Shown here: piece after piece, positions 43,171 to 56,439 of the stretch
Layout: each line of letters opens with the position of its first letter
Numbering within the stretch: the stretch's first letter is position 1
DNA from: Schistocephalus solidus
Taxonomy: Eukaryota; Platyhelminthes; Cestoda; Diphyllobothriidea; Diphyllobothriidae
Length of the DNA: 64,000 nt
Assembly: GCA_017591395.1 (NCBI GenBank)
Contig: WEDG01000825.1
Location: 66,001-130,000 of the forward strand
Reading direction: 5' to 3'
Translations under genes and position numbers: made by a program
The notes under the pieces: generated by a model
What the model saw: the letters and a program-made list of their open reading frames with translations, nothing else
Database searches by the model: none
Told to the model about the DNA's origin: nothing

Positions 43171-44639
43171 CATTAGATTTTCACGAATGATCCTAAAAAA
43201 AATTATGTATCGGGCATTTATCTCAACCCTTTTCCTTTAATAGTTTGCGGAATTATCAGTTTACCAAACATATTGGTACTCAATATGCGATAAAATACGC
43301 AGGTAAGGCTAGGGGGCCCATTAAGCAGCCGACGAAAGCGAACTAAAGATGACTCTTTAAGGTGTGAGCTACAAAAATCCCCAGTTCGGCAAGACTTAAT
43401 TAGAATTATCCCCTCTCCTTTGAATTCCACATGTATATATTCACTTCTAATTTTCGTTGGACAGGCGGCTGCATTTGGTTATCGCCCCAAAGTGTCCTTT
43501 TGGGTGTATTCGGTCTTTGATTTTCATCAATCCGCTGAGCATGGTAGCAGGACTAGTATTCAATCGCGGACATTGACAAGGGCAGGTCGGCAACGAATGG
43601 CTACACACAGTCGCCCCTCAATGGTTCGACTTTCTGATGACCGTACATGACCTTTAATAAATGTGTGAACTGTGGATTTCGTTAGATTAGTACAAATTAT
43701 TGTTTGGTGATTGGTGAACGGCCTTTCTCAGCAAGTAGCTCGCGACCCAAAGCGCAACTGGACGAGTAGGTCGCGCAAGGCGATCAGAGTTTCTTCCTTG
43801 TTTACAAATGTTAACGCATCGTCCTAAAGCGTGAATAGCTCAAATCGACTTTCGCCTTGCATTCGAAGTCTAATATCTGTGGCGTTGTGGGGATATATTT
43901 CAGACGTCAGCTTAAATATTCATAGCAACTTTCGGACCGAGCTTGAAAGGGGCCTTCCGAAGGACTTTATCCGTTTTCGTGCATTTGTTTTCTCGGGAAT
44001 TAAATAAGGCAAAGATGTAGTGTCACCAGAATGGCATAGTGATGGAAATTAGAAGTCTCCGTATCCAAAATCGCACGACCGGTTCGTTGCCCTGCCTACC
44101 ACCACCACCACCATGATCACCGTCAACGACAGGATCAGCAGCAGCGCCAACAACCTAAACAACAGCTATCCGTTAAACTTGATGGAATAACTGGCTTTTG
44201 TCTTGCTACAGTCATGGAACTAACCTTCATCGCCTAGTTCGGATTATAGGGAGCGAAATAGAGGCGTTCTGTTTGACTTTGGAGCACGAGGACCAAGCTC
44301 TTCCGGACGGTCGCATGACAACTAGTAACCAGTACTCAGATCCTCTTGTGAAACAATAACGGGGATCCTAAAATGGGTATTCGTGATTCATTTTTCGTCA
44401 CCAACGCGTCCCAGGTCCTACATTTAGACCTGATCTCAGTGGGTCACCAAACGGAATCAGTGGCTGGGCTTTTTGCGAGCAAATAATGCAATTCTCCCGC
44501 TCAGTTAGCTCCCTGCCGTGGTCAATGTACCTACTTTCGCTTCCCTTTGTGTCAGAAAGTCTCTCCATTTTACCAGATAATGTATCCTCTTGCTTCCACG
44601 TTTTTCGGATTTGCTCCCAGCCTACCTTATATTAGGTTA
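43171..44639. other. Unassigned
   Basis: A CCA run (44098-44113) is the only repeat seen. No gene is recognised. Confidence 0.4.
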
Positions 44640-45240
44640 ACCCTCTCCAAAGGAACAAGACGGCGCGCCTGCAGCCTCTCCACCGCCAATTTGTTGGTGA
44701 CCCTAAGAATGCTCAGAGGATGAAGCAGACAGGTCGCATACAAGATGTTCCTACGCTTGCACCGCCTCCCCCAATCTCCCTTCCGGCCTCTAAGTGGGGG
44801 TTGGGGAAGGAAGGTGTATGTCAAGGGGGAACCAGGCTAGCCCAGAGCGCACGGCTTAGGGATGGCTCGGACAAATCGTTGGTGGGGGCCGTAACAACGA
44901 CGTGACGGCCAAGGAAGTCACGCCCCGCCCACCCGCCGTTGGGGGGAAGGGGGTTTGGAGAGGCGTGGGTGAGGGGGTAGGGGAGGCGGACGGGCGGGCA
45001 GTGCGCCGGAAAGACAGTAGCAGACCGGCCATCACGGCAGGCGACCTGTCTGGCCTCCAACAGGCGTCGTCTCCCGCTGGCGCGTTTGACGGCGGTGGTC
45101 GCGGCAGGCCGGCGGCTCGGCCTGCTGCCGGACAAGGTCACCGCCAAGGCAGTAGCGATGGGGACGTTGCTGCCGCCCGCCGGACAGCAGTTGTGCGAGT
45201 AGCTTGTATAACGATGTCACGACAGGCCGGTTAGTGTTCT
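44640..45240. other. GC-rich, CpG-rich block
   Basis: A strongly GC-rich segment, especially 44860-45200 (CGGCGGCTCGGCC, GCGTCGTCTCCCGC). Frames on both strands stay open for about 110 codons because stops are rare in such sequence. No domain is seen. It could be a CpG island of a nearby gene or a GC-rich repeat related to 13330-13610. Confidence 0.35.
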
Positions 45241-45404
45241 GCATATCAGTCCCATCTTAGCAAGCCCAAGTTACTTCATATCCACGGGAAGTCGGGTGGG
45301 GTGGGGGATATAAGCCAATGAACGATCAATGACGCAGGTCTGGAGGTGGCTGCGCATGACTGCCTATGCCGACGCAGGTTCGATACAACAGATGATTGAG
45401 ATTT

Positions 45405-46630
<1,226 letters not shown>

Positions 46631-46996
46631 GAGGTTGCTCAACAGTCAGTAAGGCCTTCGGCCGGCTGCAGGTTTCCGTGTGGAATCACCCTGGTATTCA
46701 CTTGAACACCAAACTGAGATGTACAAGGCCGTCGTCTTGACGACACTCCTTTACGGAGCGGAGACCTGGACCGTCTACTCGAACCAATCCAGGAAGCTGT
46801 ATCACTCCCATCTCAGCTGCCTCCGCATATTACTGAAGCTGAGATGGCAAGACAGGATCCCGGACACGAAAGTCCTGGAGTGGACCGGAATTCTTAGCAT
46901 CCACGCCATGCTGAGGTAGGTGCAACTGCGATGGAGCGGCCACCTGGTGAGGATGGACGACCAGCGACTACCCAAACGAATTTTCTACGGAGATGT
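46631..46996 (+). pseudogene. Internal LINE fragment (RT tail region)
   Basis: The plus strand encodes [21 protein letters not shown] (split by changes), then [20 protein letters not shown] and [14 protein letters not shown], matching 35420-35045 of the main LINE. A TAG replaces Gln after HAMLR at 46917. The match stops at GAGATGTCGCAT, directly joined to a family A head. It has neither a 5' nor a 3' element end. Confidence 0.85.
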
Positions 46997-47245
46997 CGCA
47001 TTTGGTTAGAGTACTGGACTTCTAATCAACAGGCAGCGCGTTCAGGCCTCGGGTGGTGCAGCACCACCTCGGGTTGGACATGACTTGCTAATGATGGCTA
47101 ATGAGCCAGAAATGTCCATTCAAGTATTTATTGTATTTGTAAGCAACCTTCATCTGCCTATTAAATGCTGTGCTTTAGCTGGTGGGGTTCGAGTGTGAGT
47201 GCCAAGACAGAGCCTCGTAAGCGATCGTTAAGCGTTCATTGACAA
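46997..47245 (+). mobile_element. Family A repeat, head truncated
   Basis: It begins inside the A box (TTGGTTAGAGTACTGG). The anticodon arm keeps GGACTTCTAATC, the part that most resembles tRNA-Arg(UCU). The hammerhead segment and the tail with GAGTGTGAGTGCCAAGACAG and GCGATCGTTAAGCG follow. Confidence 0.75.
47082..47126 (+). ncRNA. Hammerhead-like motif, core mutated
   Basis: Stem II is complete (TGGCT/AGCCA, loop AATG), GAAA is present and the triplet is ATT. The core reads CTAATGA (invariant G5 changed), so activity should be lost. Confidence 0.5.
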
Positions 47246-47499
47246 AAAGAAACTCTACTTGCAGTAGATTGTGACTAATCTATGTTCAGGGTATCGCAGG
47301 TGAATTGGATCTCCACAGGACAAGGCTTTTGTCACCTCACAGTTTGTCGTTTTCCCGGCTCGAACAACGACTGAGAAGTATGAAGGGTTCTGAGGGCATC
47401 GACGGTTGATTGTGTTCTTCATCGAACAACTCCTTTGTTTCAGTGAACGCGTTAACTCATCGCCCAAAATGAAATATTGTGCGACCCTACTAGCCTGGC
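47246..47499. other. Unassigned
   Basis: No supported feature. Confidence 0.4.
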
Positions 47500-47600
47500 T
47501 AGGCATGATAACCCTAATGAACACAATTGATAGGGTTATGGTTAGTATTGGGGTTATGGTTAGTTTGAGGGTTTGGTTTGCTTATAGGCAGGCGTGTATA
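47500..47600 (+). repeat. Telomere-like degenerate repeat (family C-like)
   Basis: GATAGGGTTATGGTTAGTATTGGGGTTATGGTTAG-type units; no termini are visible. Confidence 0.5.
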
Positions 47601-48424
47601 CGGTTTAACTGATTGATAAAAAACGAGCTCACTTGAATGATAATGGTGGGCATATAAATTTATTTTCATTGTCACCGTTCCAATATTACACGCATACCGA
47701 TCGATTGTATCCGGTAGTAGGGTCGTACAACCATTTGTCGCAACTTCCTCTGTTCTAACAGATATGAGTGTAGAGATCAACAATACCCGAAATTAAACAC
47801 ATTCGATCAGGTTGTTCGTTGGGTTTTACTCGACCCCCGGTTTTTCTAACCCCTCTGCGCATGCGGTCACCGACTCGATGGGAGTTTGTCCTAACTGCAT
47901 GCCTCCATGTCAAGCTTGAAGACGGTCACAAAGACCCCAATTACTAGGGTATTCAGATACCTATACGGCGTAAGTTGATCGCAGTTGTACTGAGTTTCAT
48001 TAACTTTGACCTCCGGGTCGAGTAAACGGAGCCGAATCAGTTCGAAGGGCTTTTTCGCACAGTTCCGCACAAAATATTCGAATCTACAGATTTACGTGAT
48101 GTTGGATGTTTTTATGAACCCAATGTTTACCATTTGGATTGTACTGAGGAGATCGAAGTGTCATCTTTAGAGACTTTGCTTACATTGATTGGGCTGGGGC
48201 CTAGGCATCGTGGGTACACTTAAAATGAACGGTGCTAGTAGCGTAAGAGGTCGTGTTACAGGGGAGGTTGTGTGTTAGCGCTCAACTTGACGCTACGTTT
48301 ACCACCGTAGTTAAAGTTGGCGTAAGGACTAGGCTTAGAATTCTGGTGGATGGTTTGGAGGACGATTTCGAGGGTGACTGACACCTGGTCAGTCTAACCA
48401 ATTCATGCATTACAATCCTCTACA
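47601..48424. other. Unassigned
   Basis: No supported feature. Confidence 0.4.
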
Positions 48425-48625
48425 AGGGCCTCGTGGTAAGCGCGCTGGACCGCTTCCGATTTTGACTCTGTTTTGGCGCCGGGCGCAGGCGGCTAAGGGA
48501 AGCGAGAGTGCGGTAGCTGTAGCGAAAGTCTACTATTTACTTAAAACTAATCCACGCGCAGGTTAAAGTCCCCGCACCATCATGCTATGGAGCAGACGGC
48601 GGAAATCGTCGAAATACGACGGTTC
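48425..48625 (-). mobile_element. Family B repeat, short form with tRNA-like head
   Basis: GGGCCTCGTGGTAAGCGCGC resembles a tRNA 5' half. GCGAGAGTGCGGTAGCTG, GCGAAAGTCTACTA, CCACGCGCAGG and CGTCGAAATACGACGGTTCG follow as in other family B copies. It suggests a tRNA-like origin for the short form. Confidence 0.55.
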
Positions 48626-50279
48626 GAGCAAACTTTAAGCGAATAAGGCAACCGTTGTATTATGTAGCGTGACTGCTTTATCGCATATTTTCCAACTCAT
48701 AAATCCGAAAGATATTATTCGTTCTGGAAGATAAAAAATCTTATACGGCAGTTCGTTCTATAGACTCTTCTGCACCTACAAACTTGTGGAGAAAGAGAAG
48801 TTGTTGTTTGCCTTCTTTCTTCCTCGTAAACTCTATTTTTGAAAGATTGCAATTTATTGGATTGCAGAATTGCGCAGTATGCTATTTCTGGCATTAATAA
48901 ATGGCTCGTTGATACCACCTCGCCAAAAGACGGAGTAATTTTGACTGAATGTAGGTTCCTGTACATCCTAGAGCGTCATTTATGTCTCTACCTCAGAGAT
49001 TGCGGACGACATTAGCTCTCCTTTGATCTGCCACAGATTAACAACCACAGTTTAAGTAGGCACTCCGACGCGGTTGCCTCGGAGTCACATTTTTTGCCTT
49101 GGACAAGGTCTGAGCTGCGATTAAGGCAGAAGTTGATGATTTCTCTGAAGCTAATGGGCCTCATTAGAATTAATGACCGCGATGTCAGCTGCCTATGCTC
49201 TTTGCTTATTTGTGCAGCCATATATTCCTAGGTCTTACGGACCGTCTCGGTAAGACGAAGTAAAATGCCTTGCCTATTCATGTACAGCACCCAAAAGTTG
49301 GCTCCTGAATGCGCACATGTGTACGGAGGTAAATATATCGGACACACCTAAACCAGATGGCTGCCCAGTCAGTCAAACCTGTAGCACGTCGAAAGTGGCC
49401 TTTGGAAACAAAGTCCAAGGAGTTCATAAATTTATTCGCGGAGCACTGGCTAGACTACACACATAAATCTGATGCCTATGCTTCACTCCCATCCATACTA
49501 CAGGGAGACTGCGCTGTGCGCGCGTTAATGCAATTAAAGTAGCTCTGGCAGTACAGAGTACTGAGGCTAACGTGTCCGCTTGTACGGCTTCCGTAAAAGG
49601 AAGTCGTTCAAGTGGCCTATATGAAGGACAGCGATCCCATCACCCTCCTCGTCCTCTTAGCATTTCACCCTTGCAGCATCAAAAAGCTCACTGACTGGCG
49701 AAACATCTATTGCACCAACGTCTATCTCATTCATTTGGATCCGGGGGCAAGAAAATGTTCATACGAATAGAGGTAGATGCTGGTACAGTGGTTGACACGA
49801 AGCTTTACAGCTCTTTCACGCGTGCCACAGAGGATTCGGTTGCCGGCCTATCGACCATCCCTGCTGGTAGAACTTGCCCGATTTCTAGTTTGTCAGAAAC
49901 CTTAGTACAGAAAGCCGGATTTGATTTCATACCGTACCAGGCGTCCATCGTTCGGTCATTCGATCAGTCACACTGGCCGGCTCATTTGATGGTTTGACTA
50001 CCAGTGTGCATCCATATAGAGGAGGTGTTTAGGAAATGGTTTCAGGCACTCTCGAAAAAGTTTTCCGCGTAACGGTTTTTATTTTTTCCTTACCAAGCAA
50101 CCTCTGTGGGGATGGGAGGGAGGTGGGGCTGGAGGAGGGAGTTGGAGTTATCTAACTGAAATGAAGTCCAGTTGAAGTTTCCAGACCTCTTTTGAAACAT
50201 GCGAAGTAATCTTTTGGAGGTGGTTTTCTAACCAACCCCATGATTACACGCCCAACACATAGTTTATATGGACTCGGCT
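48626..50279. other. Unassigned; possible worn gag-like frame
   Basis: A 61-codon frame at 49357-49542 (+) reads KEFINLFAEHWLDYTHKSDA, ASLPSILQGDCAVRAL, which loosely recalls the start of a Ty3-type gag. It is followed by stops and no further retroelement motif, so I do not call a gene. Confidence 0.25.
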
Positions 50280-50495
50280 TCGCCACTCAAATATCCATAG
50301 CGTCCCAGTTGCCCTCGCCCGTCTCCGGTCTTCTTGGCTCTGTCTTGAAACCAGGGCCAGATGGGGGAAGTGGAAGATAGAGAGTGAGGTAGATGCGTTA
50401 CAAGTCTAATCTATCTATAATCCAGCGCCAGTCACCTTCCCTGCAGAACCCTGCTGTGGAGTACACAGTGGACGTAGTCAGACTACGCCCAGTAG
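50280..50495 (-). mobile_element. Family B fragment
   Basis: CGTCTCCGGTCTTCTTGGC, GGGGGAAGTGGAAGATAG, GAGTGAGGTAGATGCG, CAGCGCCAGTCACCTTCC and GTAGTCAGACTACGCCC keep the family order. Confidence 0.6.
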
Positions 50496-51022
50496 CTCAG
50501 CCACGTCATTGTGATACTGCGAAGAGTTGTGCGACCCCAGCCCCATACCATCTACGTCAGTTTGCATTTAGCGTTGCCATAATAGTTTGGCTTCTTCCCT
50601 ACCATAAAAGCATCAGTTGACGGTCATTATTGACACCCATAAATATGGGGGATTAGGGCTGAAAGGTAACACATGACACTAAATGGATACTGCTAGTTGT
50701 CACCTAGCCCTCTGGATGTGTGCCGAGGTGCCAGACTATCTTGCCTTTAACTACCTGCTCACCCTTTTTTAAACTGTACTGTTTGTTTTACTGAACGTTA
50801 AATATAGTGCTCTAACCATAGCACGTAGCATTTGCTGGATTTTCAGGTTGTTTTAAATTCAATGACTTTTTCGTGCAGAGAACCTCTGTTGTCCAGTTAT
50901 CTGAGATCTGGGATTGGATGCAGCATCCTTCGACCTTCCGAATTTCACGCTTAGGCCTTTATTCTGTTGACTGATAATCACCTCTTGTATATTGTCTCTT
51001 TTCCCTAATTTGGCCTCAAAAA
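50496..51022. other. Possible 5' flank of the gag remnant, unassigned
   Basis: No LTR boundaries or primer-binding site could be identified by eye. Confidence 0.3.
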
Positions 51023-51640
51023 TGCCCTCTAAGGATGCCAACGATGCCGCGACCTCTCTTAATGGAGTTGTTTTGCCCCTCGCCGACTTCTGGCAACATG
51101 CATCCGAACTTTAATTCTTCCGTATTGAGGCAACCTTTCACTCTGCCAGAATAACACGGGAAATAGATGGTATTAGAAGGTGGTTTAGGCGCTTCCTTTC
51201 ACAAGCGCAAGCAATGTTACGCGACCCTCTATCTGATGTTCCATAAACTAAGCTTAAGGCCAAACTTCTCCGTCCCACCTCGGTTTCAGATCGCCAGCGT
51301 TATCATGCCCTAGTAAAAGAGGAGGCCTTAGGTGATCGCAAGCCATCGAACTCCTGCGTCGGATGCATTCTTTTGCTGGGAGCATGACCATCGAGGATAA
51401 ATTCTCTAAGGCGATGCTCTTCGAACGTTTTCCAACTTCTGTGCAGACCATTTTGGCTTCTATATCAGATGATTTAGCCATCTCCAAACTCGAAGAGATG
51501 GCAGATCTTATGATGGAGGTAGAGCGCCTATCGTTCATGACAGTTGCTCAGGTTTCGCAGCCCGTAACTACGACCGCGTCTGAACTGGCCGAGCTCAGGG
51601 CACAGGTTGCCCAATTAACGGCGACTGTTGCCACCCTTTA
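51023..51640 (+). pseudogene. Gypsy/Ty3-type gag remnant
   Basis: The reading MPSKDANDAATSLNGVVLP, LADFWQHASEL then a TAA where Trp is usual, FFRIEATFHSARITREIDG, SQAQAMLRDPLSDVP then a stop, LLRPTSVSDRQRYHALVKEE, ALGDRKPS, then after a frameshift RRMHSFAGSM, KFSKAMLFERFPTSVQTILAS, ISKLEEMADLMMEVE. This is the order of a capsid-type gag: a tryptophan-rich start, the LxDRKPS segment and the FLxRLP-like segment. At least two stops and one frameshift make it dead. No protease, RT or integrase follows. Confidence 0.7.
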
Positions 51641-51680
51641 GCCGCGACCGTCGACGTTCCCGTTCTCGCTCCAGAACCGC

Positions 51681-51888
51681 AAATCTATGTTGGTATCACG
51701 TTAATTTTGGTGATAAGGCCCGGGGCTGTATTCAACCCTTGTAGGGTATCGAGTTTTAGGGTTGATCTCAAATCTATGTTGGTATCACGTTAATTTTGGT
51801 TGGTATGTTGGTATCACGTTAATTTTGGTGATAAGGCCCGGGGCTGTATTCAACCCTTGTGGGTATCGAGTTTTAGGGTTGATCTCAA
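51681..51888 (+). repeat. Short tandem duplication (89-base unit)
   Basis: The unit begins AAATCTATGTTGGTATCACG and ends TAGGGTTGATCTC. It occurs at 51681-51769, as a 31-base partial copy from 51770, and again nearly complete to 51888. It lies just after the gag remnant. Confidence 0.85.
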
Positions 51889-51984
51889 ACTTTGTTCTCC
51901 CATACTCTAATTGCGCCCACTCCTATCTGTGTCTTTTTTTATTTTGTTCAAAAAGCTCGTTTCATGCCCAGATCGCCACATCGA

Positions 51985-52335
51985 TGGCAAGGAAACAGAG
52001 GTACGCTTTATTTTGAAAGAATAATTCCAAAATTTTCGGTAAAAAGTCCTCCATTCCCCGTAACTAAAATTGGGCACACAAACCAACTAACACCGGAAGA
52101 TCATAAACTAATGGCCGAAAACTTCAGCGATCGACATCATGAAGAATCGTCCTTGAAGGAGTCGCAAATTGTAGGCGAAATTGGACTTCTTACAAAATGG
52201 TGCCAGCGTCGTGCGCTGATGACCTCAATATTTTAGTTCGAATAAACAAAGGGCAGGGTGGTTAAAATGGGTATATAAGGGGCAAAATAGGCAAACCGAT
52301 GTACATATTACAAAAATTTACATGCGAATGAAGAG
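51985..52335 (-). mobile_element. Family D, partial copy
   Basis: On the plus strand CGCTTTATTTTGAAAG, AAGTCCTCCATTCCCCGT, GAAGATCATAAACTAATGGC, GAGTCGCAAATT and TTTTAGTTCGAATAAACAAA are the reverse complement of 45755-45410. The CT array and everything beyond it are missing. Confidence 0.65.
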
Positions 52336-54579
52336 CAGAAAAATGGCGGTTCGGTTTCCGTGGGTGCTGAGGTAACGGTAACTAGAAGTACTCCTTGTCT
52401 GAAGAGCGCTCACATGTCTCACACTCTAGTGAAGGTGCTGAAACAGATGGTGTGTGGCATCTAGGATGGGGTTTTGCGAATGAACCGGGGAATTGCATCC
52501 CCTTTTAGTTATCTTCCATAAAAAGGCGTTCGCCATCAGCAACAGAGAGCTTGGCGAAATCTAGCAGTCTGTGTATGATACACTCCACTGGTCGGTTTTG
52601 GGGAAACGTCAACGATGGACTGATGCAGTCTAAACGGGTGGACCTCATTGTCACATTTAAGTACAGAACCAGCTGGGACGTGTCGGATAGAAGCACAATT
52701 ATGCGGTAGGGATGTTTTTGCCATCCAGCTCCTCACGGAGAACAGATTGATGGAACGATAGCTTATCAGTATTTTGGGTCTTCCCCAGCCGTCAGCATCA
52801 AGCCAATATCAGCCATTCTCCAGGACTGTTGCCTGTACCAACGGTTTCAACAGAACCAACCTCCAATAACGTCCTCCGATATTAGCGCACACAGTTTTAA
52901 ATGGGGCGCTTCCCTCTAAGCCTTAAATCGTTTAGGTACTGAACCTATCCGGTACTACATATATCGTCATGGTTGAATGTGCTTCTAAAGCGTACTTCGT
53001 ACCTTCATTTTTTGTTCATACTTAAGCAATCCTTCAACATGTTGCTGCGAAAGTTTTATACGGAAGCTGTGCACAGTTAAGAAGCGATGGCGTCACGATA
53101 TCCCCTCCGGTTGGTCACTAGGAAAAGGGAAGGAATTCTTCAATTATTATGACTTGAACAGAAGACTCCAGTGTAATTCAAATAGCTGTGCAATTTTTAT
53201 ATCTAGTGTAGCTCTGGAGTGGTTCTAGATTGCCAAATACTGCGGTTACCTGGTTCAATGACTGCCGGTAAGTCTGCTCCGAATGGGTATTTGTCGCTAG
53301 GAGAGGAAAACCTTAATGGAACACCGGAAAACCCCAGACAAATCGACAAGGCCAGATCTGTAGGGCACCGTAATTGCAACCATGGCCGTCTTTTATGTGG
53401 AGCTGCACCTGTGGAGGAAACCGATAACGATCCTCTACATAATTATCAGAACTACGGGCCCATGGGTCTTTGGATTGTATCAGGTTACTAATATTAGGTA
53501 CTTCTACACACTCAAGCGAGATCCGGTGATATTGATCCCTATCATTGAACGGGAAGTAGGTGCAGGTTCAAAAATACCTTTTGGCCAATGGCCAGCTTAT
53601 CTGTGCCTTAATCAGCCTGGGTACGATCACAAAACCGTCAATCATCAGTAAAATTACGTCGATCTGGATGCAACTACGCGCATCCAGTACGTCGAGATTG
53701 AGATTTTAAAGGAAAATTGCGGAGTTCCGGGGAATTTGGGTGAACAAGGCGAACGTGTTTTTTCAAGGAAACGAAGACCACTTCGTAGCAATCCAGCACG
53801 ATATTCAAGAAGTATTTGGTGCTTAATTATTGATATTTAGTTCGGATATAATTTTCGAGGTATAGGTGGCACCAAATTGTGTACCACACCAATAGGAGTA
53901 TATCCCCATTATACTGTAGTGTAAAGATGCCATCTTTCCTCGTCTATGGTGCAAGATACCACCAAGGGAATAAATACTGCAAACATACTGTCATCGCCAA
54001 CTCAGCAGAGGGCCAGTGCAGTAGCTCTGCGGCCGGATCGAAGTTCATAGGGGTGGCTGAGTGTCGGCCAGCCCTTAGATTGAGACACAGATGACGCCAT
54101 TTGGCCGGAGATTGATGCTGGGGCCCCATCGCCTCTACAGAAGTGAGCTCTCTGTATTCTCATTGATGGATTTCCTACGTTGCATTAGTTTGAATAGGTA
54201 AGCAAGTCCACGTCAGGAAAATCCTGCTAGCGGCCTCACAACTCAGATCGTACAGAATCGACTATATTCAAGCATTTCGTTTTCTTGAGCCGGTTTTACT
54301 TCCCCCAGAGACCGCCGAGTTTTCAAATTGAGTAGTTAAGTTGTTAAAATCTGCCAAAACGTCTGCTGTTAGTGATGGCCTTCGGCAGTCGTTTGGGGTG
54401 CCCTATTTATGGACGCCACGTTTTCTCGTTTAGGGGAGACTAGGAAATGCGCTCTAACAGCGATCGCAATCAGACCGTCTACACAGTTGCCTGTAAACAT
54501 TGGACGGGCAGCGCGCGATCTAGGCAAAATAAACACAAACGATCACCATCCTCGCTCCAAAACAAACTTTGCCCACGCT
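52336..54579. other. Unassigned
   Basis: Two overlapping frames at 53219-53651 (+) are open for about 90 codons each but have no recognised domain. No repeat family is identified. Confidence 0.4.
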
Positions 54580-54830
54580 GAGAGCCTGCAGTGTTCGTTC
54601 ACAGTAAAAATAACCAAACGGTCAACCAGCCAGGACGTCGGACGGTCACTCGCGAACTGGCGGGTGGACCTTGTGGCCCTAAGCAGACGCGCTTTTCACA
54701 ACAAGGATAAGCGGAGAAATAAAGGCATCCTATTCTGGCGCGGTCATCCAAAGGGAGAACAACGGGAGGTTGGAGAGCAGCCTCAGTCATCCAGAAAGGT
54801 ATCACGAGACATTGGTGGATGGAGACTCAT
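54580..54830 (+). pseudogene. Old LINE endonuclease fragment
   Basis: The plus strand reads SLANWRVDLVALSRRAFHNKDK and GILFWRGHPKGEQREVG, lining up with [22 protein letters not shown] and [17 protein letters not shown] of the main LINE. The catalytic Glu position and the later motifs are lost. It is much older than the fragments at 541 and 46631. Confidence 0.6.
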
Positions 54831-54935
54831 CATCCACCAATTTTACTATTCCCGATTGTAACCGGCAAGACAACAGGTCAGTGGCGCGGGTCGTGGGTTT
54901 GAGCCTGTGGCGGGGCACAACCTGGGGTTGGGTAT

Positions 54936-54980
54936 GACTGGCTGATGATGGTTAATGAGCCAGAAATTGTCAGTTTAGTC
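54936..54980 (+). ncRNA. Hammerhead-like motif, cleavage triplet changed
   Basis: CTGATGA is at 54942-54948 and GAAA at 54963-54966. Stem II has five pairs (TGGTT/AGCCA region with one G-T). Stem I is GACTGG/TTAGTC with two G-T pairs, so all six positions still pair. The triplet reads AGT instead of ATT, which breaks the NUH rule. Confidence 0.6.
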
Positions 54981-55012
54981 GCTCTTGTCTTTATCGGCTT
55001 TGATCATCTGCC

Positions 55013-55325
<313 letters not shown>

Positions 55326-55564
55326 ATTCTTCGAATACTTCTAGCAGTTGTGCGCCTACTGGAGAGGCTCTAGAATGAGCCCCAAGGCAGAGCGGGACGA
55401 GTGAGTTCAGTTAACGATCGTTGAGCGTTCGTCAAATAATGTCCATTTCACCGATCTAAACTGGCAAGGCGACGAGCCCGTGGCTTAATAGTTAGAGCTT
55501 TGAACTCCTAATGAACAGGTCGTGGTTTCAAGCCTTGGGTGGTGCATCACTTGGGGTTGGGTGT

Positions 55565-55609
55565 GGCTGGCTGATGACGGCTAATAAGCAAGAAATTGTT
55601 ATTATAGTC
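55565..55609 (+). ncRNA. Hammerhead ribozyme-like motif
   Basis: CTGATGA is at 55571-55577 and GAAA at 55592-55595; the triplet is ATT. Stem II is weakened (GGCT against AGCA). Stem I is GGCTGG/ATAGTC, with G-A beside the core. The core is intact, but the stems are poor. Confidence 0.5.
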
Positions 55610-55745
55610 TCCCTTGTCTTTGTCGGTAATGTTCTACTGCCTATAACACTGGTTGCCATGCGACTGCTGCCGAGGCTCGAGAGTGAGCCCCAAGGCAGAG
55701 CGGGACGATTGAGTACCATAACCGATCGGTAAGCGTCCATCTACC

Positions 55746-55974
55746 AACAGTATATAAGGACTTTGTCAACAGGCTGCCTCATACCGAAATAAATATTGAC
55801 CTCAATCATCATCCTACTAACAGAAGGCGGTCAAGGTATTGCGACAGAGGTTTAGAGGAAAATGTTGGCATTCTAATCAAAATCCATTCGAAATATACAA
55901 CCAATACGATGCTCCTTAATTCATGGGTCCACTTACTAGGTAATATGTGGACAAAGACCACTGATGAACATGAC
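55746..55974. other. Unassigned
   Basis: No supported feature. Confidence 0.4.
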
Positions 55975-56045
55975 CGACAAATACAAGGGAGACTGGATTA
56001 GTTAGTGCTGGCTCATTAACCGTCATCAGCCACCAAACAATGACA
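55975..56045 (-). repeat. Family A fragment, degraded
   Basis: The minus strand keeps CTGATGA, GGTTAATGAGCC and the second stem I strand CCAGTC. GAAA reads GCAC and the first stem I strand is lost. Confidence 0.55.
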
Positions 56046-56079
56046 ACTCCTGACAACTTTCACGGACGAACCAAAAGAT

Positions 56080-56345
56080 AAAACCCGGTAAGGATGCCAT
56101 CGGAGTACTTATAGGGTCCCCTTAACAGGATATCTGTATCAGAACCCCCTCTTAACTCAGACCCTTCCCTAACTTTAACCCTAAAATCAACCTTAACCCC
56201 TACCCTAAACCTAATCCAAAACGTAACCCTAACCCTAAACATGACCCAATTTTTACTGGAATTTGGCACAATGAAACCTGTATTGTGGGCAGTTCCTGCT
56301 ATCGTGTGCTGTTTAAGAGGGTCATATAAATCACCCCCATACACC
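56080..56345. mobile_element. Family C, diverged
   Basis: TAAGGATGCCATCGGAG at left, an interior of CCTAAACC and GTAACCCTAACCC hexamers, TTACTGGAATTTGGCAC and a right end CGTGTGCTGTTTAAGAGGG. Confidence 0.6.
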
Positions 56346-56439
56346 AAACCCTCTCCTCGCTATTTTAGGCAAGATATTTGTTCACGTTCTTCTTAGTCGA
56401 TAGAATGCCCACCCAGAAGAGCTATCTCTTCAAAAAACA

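Noticed and set aside
49357..49542. Second gag-like coding fragment
   Set aside because: The resemblance is limited to a few residues and nothing downstream supports a retroelement.
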